Shown piece by piece: positions 60,475 to 64,000 of a DNA stretch of 64,000 nucleotides; within the stretch, counting starts at the first letter, position 1; every line of letters starts with the position of its first letter. The stretch lies in contig UQNE01000007.1 of assembly GCA_900542355.1 (NCBI GenBank), forward strand, positions 1-64,000, in the 5' to 3' direction. The notes beneath the pieces are model-generated. The model was given only the letters and a program-made list of their open reading frames with translations. It was not told the origin of the DNA and did no database searches. A program made the translations under genes and the position numbers. Source of the DNA: an uncultured Bacteroidales bacterium (GTDB lineage: Bacteria; Bacteroidota; Bacteroidia; Bacteroidales; Paludibacteraceae).

Positions 60475-61209
60475 TTAATGTGTATTCGTATCATTCAGCA
60501 ACTCCAAAGAGTTGTACTTCATCTCTTCTAAGCAAGTGGCGACCATCATCATATTGCGCGGGTCGCTCACATCCCACGAAAACAGCCCGCACCAATCGGC
60601 GGCGTAGTATCTGCTAAGGGCGCGGGTACGACTTTGCAGTATGTACGCCACGCAGATATAACGGCGGTTTTTGTAGAAACGGTCGAGGCAAACTACACGC
60701 TTTTCGTGTTGGTTCACCAAGATATTTCGCCAAATCACATCCGCCCGTTGGTAAGCAGAGGGGCGATAGACTTCGCCCGTCATCAGCATCACCACGCTAT
60801 CGGATTGTATCTCATAGTCGGGCACCAACGCCGGTGCCGTCTGCTGCTCAAAGACAATCACATTCTCTCCCAACACGCACAGCACGGAATCTACCCGAAA
60901 GGGTAAGTCGTTGATAACATGCTGTATATATGGCATTGTGGCAGTCGCACCGTGGCTATTGGCAGAGGAGATGAGGTGTAGCGGTTCAGCGGAGCAGTTT
61001 TGCATATTCTCTCCGTCGCTCCCAATGCGAATAGACTGCGAGTTGCCGACCGAAAAAGCATATCCGCTTTGTGCGTCCCACTGCCATTGCTCCTGCGTTG
61101 CAAACCGCACACTCGAGCAACCGCACAACACACACATACACAGCACCACTGCTCCCCCCACAATTCGTCCTGTGAAGTGCTTCGCCAAACGAAACCGTAT
61201 GCCTTTCAT
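60475..61209 (-). CDS. Lipoprotein of unknown function
   Basis: 244 residues. After a long basic N-terminus a hydrophobic run ends in the lipobox VLCGCSS (Cys31), so it is membrane-anchored. The mature protein contains several Cys and Trp residues and ends in EEMKYNSLELLNDTNTH. I recognise no domain. It lies between the radical-SAM-associated lipoprotein gene (11 nt) and the nucleoside transporter gene (14 nt), so the three are probably transcribed together. Confidence 0.7.
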   Translation of the reverse strand: MKGIRFRLAKHFTGRIVGGAVVLCMCVLCGCSSVRFATQEQWQWDAQSGYAFSVGNSQSIRIGSDGENMQNCSAEPLHLISSANSHGATATMPYIQHVINDLPFRVDSVLCVLGENVIVFEQQTAPALVPDYEIQSDSVVMLMTGEVYRPSAYQRADVIWRNILVNQHEKRVVCLDRFYKNRRYICVAYILQSRTRALSRYYAADWCGLFSWDVSDPRNMMMVATCLEEMKYNSLELLNDTNTH

Positions 61210-61220
61210 AGCAAAAATTT

Positions 61221-61655
61221 TTATTTCTCCTTCAACTCAAAATTCACTTCTGCCGAGCCTACACCACGGTACCATGTATCAGCATCTTTGCGGTCATAGG
61301 AGAGAGCCTCTTTCTTGCTCTCCGAGGCATATACGCCCGCCGTATCATTCGCCGTAACCGACACACTATCAATAGGAAAGTAATCGCTTTGGAACTTGTA
61401 CTCCCCATTCTCATCGGTGTATAGCGTGTCGCTAAGACCCTGATGCTTAGTGTCTTCCAACACCACTTGTACACCTTTCAACGGAGCCTGCTCTGGGTCG
61501 GTTACCTTTCCTTGTACTTCATATTTTGCCCATGGTGTCCCATATTCCACTTCCATCACACCATATTTCTTTGCGCAGCCGGTAGTCTGAAACCCCAGCA
61601 CCGCCAATACAGCGGCTAAACAACGATTGATAAAAGATAAAGTCTTCCGTTTCAT
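61221..61655 (-). CDS. Radical SAM-associated putative lipoprotein
   Basis: 144 residues. The signal region KTLSFINRCLAAVLAVLGFQ leads to a Cys (TTGCAKK), then EVEYGTPWAKYEVQGKVTDP starts a carboxypeptidase-regulatory-like beta-sandwich (PLKGVQVVLED, DENGEYKFQS, SVSVTANDTAG). Proteins with this EYGTP-x-A-x-YEVKG layout are annotated as radical SAM-associated lipoproteins, because in Bacteroidales they accompany a radical SAM/SPASM maturase. No such enzyme is in the window. What is modified, if anything, is unknown. Confidence 0.8.
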   Translation of the reverse strand: MKRKTLSFINRCLAAVLAVLGFQTTGCAKKYGVMEVEYGTPWAKYEVQGKVTDPEQAPLKGVQVVLEDTKHQGLSDTLYTDENGEYKFQSDYFPIDSVSVTANDTAGVYASESKKEALSYDRKDADTWYRGVGSAEVNFELKEK

Positions 61656-61703
61656 AGTATCAAATAATTCTGAATGATGTATCGATGATTTATGGGTGAG
61701 TGA

Positions 61704-63317
61704 TTAGAACTCGCTCGTAAAATGGAACTGTATGTGTTTGTAGTCGTTCTGCGCCATCTGCAGCACATACGCCGAGTCTGCCATAAACACATCGCGCCCG
61801 TCTTTGTCGGTAGCCATATACTGTGCCTTGCGTTTCTTGAAGGTCTCCAACTCAGCCTCGTCATCGCTCTCTATCCAGCACGCTTTGTACATCTGCAGGC
61901 TCTCCCAGCGGCACTTAGCTTGATACTCATGCTCCAGGCGGTATTGTATCACCTCAAACTGCAACTGCCCCACCGTACCGATAATCTTGCGCCCGTTCAT
62001 CTGACTGACAAACAACTGCGCCACACCTTCGTCCATCAACTGGTTGATACCCTTATCCAACTGCTTTTGTTTCATCGGGTCGGCGTTCTCGATATACTTA
62101 AACATCTCCGGCGAGAACGAGGGCAGTCCTTTGAAGTGCAGGTTCTCCCCCGCCGTGAGCGTGTCGCCTATCTTGAAGTTACCGGTATCAGGCAGACCCA
62201 CAATATCGCCTGCATACGCCTCGTCCACAGTCTCCTTGCGCTGCGCCATAAAGCAGGTAGGCGACGAGAAACGCATCTGCTGCCCCTTGCGCACATGCTT
62301 ATAGTAGGTGTTGCGCTCAAACTTACCCGAGCAAATTTTGAAGAACGCAATACACGAGCGGTGGTTCGGGTCCATATTGGCATGTATCTTAAAGCAGAAG
62401 CCCGTAAACTTATCCTCCATCGGATCCACCACCCGCTCTTCGGCTTGCACGGGGCGTGGTGACGGCGCAATACGCACAAAGCACTCCAGCAGTTCTTTTA
62501 CGCCGAAAGTATTGAGTGCCGAGCCGAAGAACACGGGAGCCAACTCGCCCGCAAGATACTCATCGCGCGAGAAGGGATTGTACACGCCCGAAATCATCTC
62601 GATGTCTTCTTGCAGTTTCTCGGCGTCTTGTTCTCCTATCAACTCCACTATCTGCGGGTCGTTCACATCGTCGAAGCGTAGCGACTCGGTAACATGCGTC
62701 TTATCGGGCTGATAGAGGTCGAGCGTGCTTTGGAACAGGTTGTACACCCCTTTGAATCGCTGACCGCTGTTGATAGGCCACGACAGCGGGCGCACATGTA
62801 TGCCCAACTCGCGCTCTATCTCGTCGAGCAGGTCAAACGGATCCTTACACTCACGGTCCATCTTGTTGATAAACACCATCACGGGCGTCTTGCGCATACG
62901 ACATACCTGCATCAGTCGGCGCGTCTGCGTCTCTACACCCTTTGCCGCGTCGATAACGATAATCACCGAGTCCACCGCCGTCAGTGTACGGAAAGTGTCC
63001 TCAGCAAAGTCTTGGTGTCCCGGGGTATCGAGGATGTTGATATGGTAAGTGGTGTCTGCAGCCCCTTCCGATGTGGGTTTGTAGTCAAACCCCATCACCG
63101 AAGTAGCCACCGATATACCACGCTGTTTCTCTATCTCCATCCAGTCGGAGGTGGCAGTCTTGCGTATCTTGTTCGATTTTACCGCCCCTGCCACATGGAT
63201 TGCTCCTCCGTAGAGAAGCAGTTTCTCTGTCAGAGTGGTTTTACCCGCATCGGGGTGACTGATGATAGCGAAGGTTCGCCGGCGTAGTATCTCTTGTTGT
63301 TCTGCGTTTGAAAGCAT
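61704..63317 (-). CDS. prfC: Peptide chain release factor 3
   Basis: 537 residues, a GTPase that recycles RF1/RF2 after termination. The G domain shows AIISHPDAGKTTLTEKLL (G1), RGISVATSVMGF (G2), ILDTPGHQDFAEDTFRTL (G3) and VFINKMDRE (G4). Domains II and III follow, with DTLTAGENLHFKGLPSFSPE near 385. Length is normal. It has a promoter at 63395-63425 and a leader hairpin. Confidence 0.96.
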   Translation of the reverse strand: MLSNAEQQEILRRRTFAIISHPDAGKTTLTEKLLLYGGAIHVAGAVKSNKIRKTATSDWMEIEKQRGISVATSVMGFDYKPTSEGAADTTYHINILDTPGHQDFAEDTFRTLTAVDSVIIVIDAAKGVETQTRRLMQVCRMRKTPVMVFINKMDRECKDPFDLLDEIERELGIHVRPLSWPINSGQRFKGVYNLFQSTLDLYQPDKTHVTESLRFDDVNDPQIVELIGEQDAEKLQEDIEMISGVYNPFSRDEYLAGELAPVFFGSALNTFGVKELLECFVRIAPSPRPVQAEERVVDPMEDKFTGFCFKIHANMDPNHRSCIAFFKICSGKFERNTYYKHVRKGQQMRFSSPTCFMAQRKETVDEAYAGDIVGLPDTGNFKIGDTLTAGENLHFKGLPSFSPEMFKYIENADPMKQKQLDKGINQLMDEGVAQLFVSQMNGRKIIGTVGQLQFEVIQYRLEHEYQAKCRWESLQMYKACWIESDDEAELETFKKRKAQYMATDKDGRDVFMADSAYVLQMAQNDYKHIQFHFTSEF

Positions 63318-63347
63318 AGTGTTTATCTGCGTTTGCTATTTTTCGTA

Positions 63348-63390
63348 CTGTTCCACCTATACGGCAAGCATAGACTGCCGATAGGAACAG
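63348..63390 (-). promoter_or_regulatory. Long hairpin at the 5' end of the prfC transcript
   Basis: On the minus strand CTGTTCC-TAT-CGGCA (63390-63376) can pair with TGCCG-TATA-GGT-GGAACAG (63366-63348), with a small bulge and a nine-base loop, about 15 pairs in all. It begins almost at the predicted transcription start and ends 31 nt before the ATG. It may stabilise the mRNA or regulate translation. Confidence 0.5.
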
Positions 63391-63394
63391 CCTG

Positions 63395-63425
63395 CAAAGG
63401 TACACTTTTTTTTTGGATTACGCAA
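63395..63425 (-). promoter_or_regulatory. Promoter of prfC
   Basis: On the minus strand TTG (63425-63423), 20 bp, TACCTTTG (63402-63395). The leader is about 70 nt. Confidence 0.75.
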
Positions 63426-63484
63426 TACCTTCCCGAAAATACAAGGTATGGTTCTCTGTTAACGAACGGTTTATTGAGGATGCA

Positions 63485-63520
63485 GACCTCTCCAAGCCCC
63501 TCCATGGGGAGGGGATGTGT
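63485..63520 (+). repeat. REP-like palindromic element, copy C
   Basis: GACCTCTCCAAGCCCCTCC, AT, GGGGAGGGGATGTGT: arms CCCCTCC and GGAGGGG. It is the closest match to the copy at 28571-28604. It lies in the gap between prfC and the invertase. Confidence 0.75.
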
Positions 63521-63536
63521 ACAGCGAAACAAAAAG

Positions 63537-63663
63537 AAACATATAATTACTATGTAATTAGACATGTAATTATTCTCTCTATTCCGCACTATCATTATGC
63601 ATTATGCATTAAACTAAGCATTATGCATTGAAGAATATAGCAGGAACAGAAAACATATAATTA
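63537..63663. repeat. 13-bp direct repeat and ATTATGCATTA words before the invertase
   Basis: AAACATATAATTA occurs at 63537-63549 and again at 63651-63663, 101 bp apart. Between them are AATTAC-TAT-GTAATT (a small palindrome) and three ATTATGCATT words (63597-63630), the same word found near 23460, 24145 and 24920. No standard promoter motif was found for the downstream gene. Confidence 0.6.
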
Positions 63664-63671
63664 AACACAAT

Positions 63672-64000
63672 ATGATTTACGGATATATTTAGGGTCAGTA
63701 CAGACCGACAAACAGTTGAAAATCAACGCTTTGAGATTATGCACTTTTGTGCGCAACAGCCTCAGCCCTTGCAGATTGACGGTTGGATAGAAGAGACTAT
63801 CAGCGGCACCAAGAACTACAACAAACGCGCCTTGGGTCGTCTGCTCGAGCGTGTAGAGAAAGGCGATTTGATTATCTGCGCCGAGTTGTCCCGCCTTGGG
63901 CGTAATATGCTGATGATCATGGAGATACTCAATATCTGCATGCGCAAAGAGTGCCGTGTATGGGCTATCAAGGGCGACTATCGCCTCGGCGACGACATCC
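63672..64000 (+). pseudogene. Mpi-type master DNA invertase (serine recombinase), frameshifted at codon 7, cut by window edge
   Basis: ATG ATT TAC GGA TAT ATT encodes the MIYGYI start of Bacteroides master invertases, and then one extra T gives TAG (63690-63692). Read one base on, from 63691, the frame is open to the edge. It gives RVSTDRQTVENQRFEIM with the catalytic Ser, then GWIEETISGTKNYNKRALGR, EKGDLIICAELSRLGRNMLM and KECRVWAIKGDYRLGDDI. All are close to Mpi, which inverts capsule promoters in B. fragilis. No start codon lies in the open frame before the catalytic Ser. The upstream TGA at 63673 blocks extension. The gene is therefore broken, slips at TTT, or carries a sequencing error. 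Confidence 0.8.

Noticed and set aside
63333..63631. Short plus-strand frames between prfC and the invertase
   Set aside because: They cross the prfC promoter and the palindromic repeat and have no homology signal.

Overview
The window is a bacterial chromosome segment from the order Bacteroidales. Four things point there. Seven promoters match the Bacteroidetes form (TTTG or TTG, exactly 20 bp, then TAnnTTTG). Families largely restricted to the phylum are present (DUF4494, DUF4254, Wzi-type capsule protein, cadherin-like repeat proteins, a radical-SAM-associated lipoprotein). Two proteins, the giant repeat protein and the M6 peptidase, end in type IX secretion (T9SS) sorting-like tails. There is a Bacteroides Mpi-type invertase at the right edge. 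T9SS tails argue against Bacteroides itself and fit Paludibacteraceae- or Porphyromonadaceae-like lineages, but the genus cannot be fixed by reading alone. I saw no tRNA, rRNA, CRISPR array or intact insertion sequence.

Layout. 0.5-3.5 kb: gltX, gmk and an oddly built nadD. 3.5-4.2 kb: a phage-gene fragment, a stand-alone promoter and a possible 44-residue gene. 4.2-8.3 kb (minus): LolA-like carrier, RND/MMPL exporter, panB. 8.5-12.6 kb (plus): an unaccompanied FecCD permease, a flavin-type oxidase, a GH43 glycosidase and a lipoprotein. 13-22.3 kb (minus): one 3115-residue T9SS-type protein of about 30 cadherin-like repeats. 24-29.4 kb (plus): MlaE and MlaF lipid transport, a free-standing protease propeptide, an M6 metalloprotease, exonuclease III and LptB. 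29.5-44.8 kb: a surface-glycan region made of two convergent arms. The plus arm holds kelch lipoprotein, Wzi-like, DUF4254, GT9, two GT2 and a WaaP-type kinase. The minus arm reads grpE, dnaJ, outer-membrane barrel, LTA-synthase-like transferase, O-antigen-ligase-like protein and GT4. 44.9-56.4 kb (minus): two HAD phosphatases, a lipid kinase, YggS, DUF4494, then an overlapping run yajC, ybbR, degT, rpoN, PAP2, DUF4105 and a degenerate alkaline-phosphatase-like protein. 57.2-58.9 kb (plus): GldA-type ATPase and ruvB. 59.2-63.3 kb (minus): nucleoside transporter, two lipoproteins and prfC. 63.7-64 kb: a master DNA invertase with a frameshift at codon 7.

Common themes are envelope building (LolA, Mla, LptB, YajC, Wzi, glycosyltransferases, WaaP-type kinase) and surface display by T9SS. 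The gene-free gaps are filled with several families of short degenerate repeats. Some of these have entered coding sequence: inside mlaF, at the ends of xth, the MMPL gene and the O-antigen-ligase-like gene, and possibly inside nadD. The observations I would follow first are the frameshifted invertase, the free propeptide beside the M6 protease, the alkaline-phosphatase-like protein that has lost its metal ligands, the giant repeat protein and the repeat invasion of genes.
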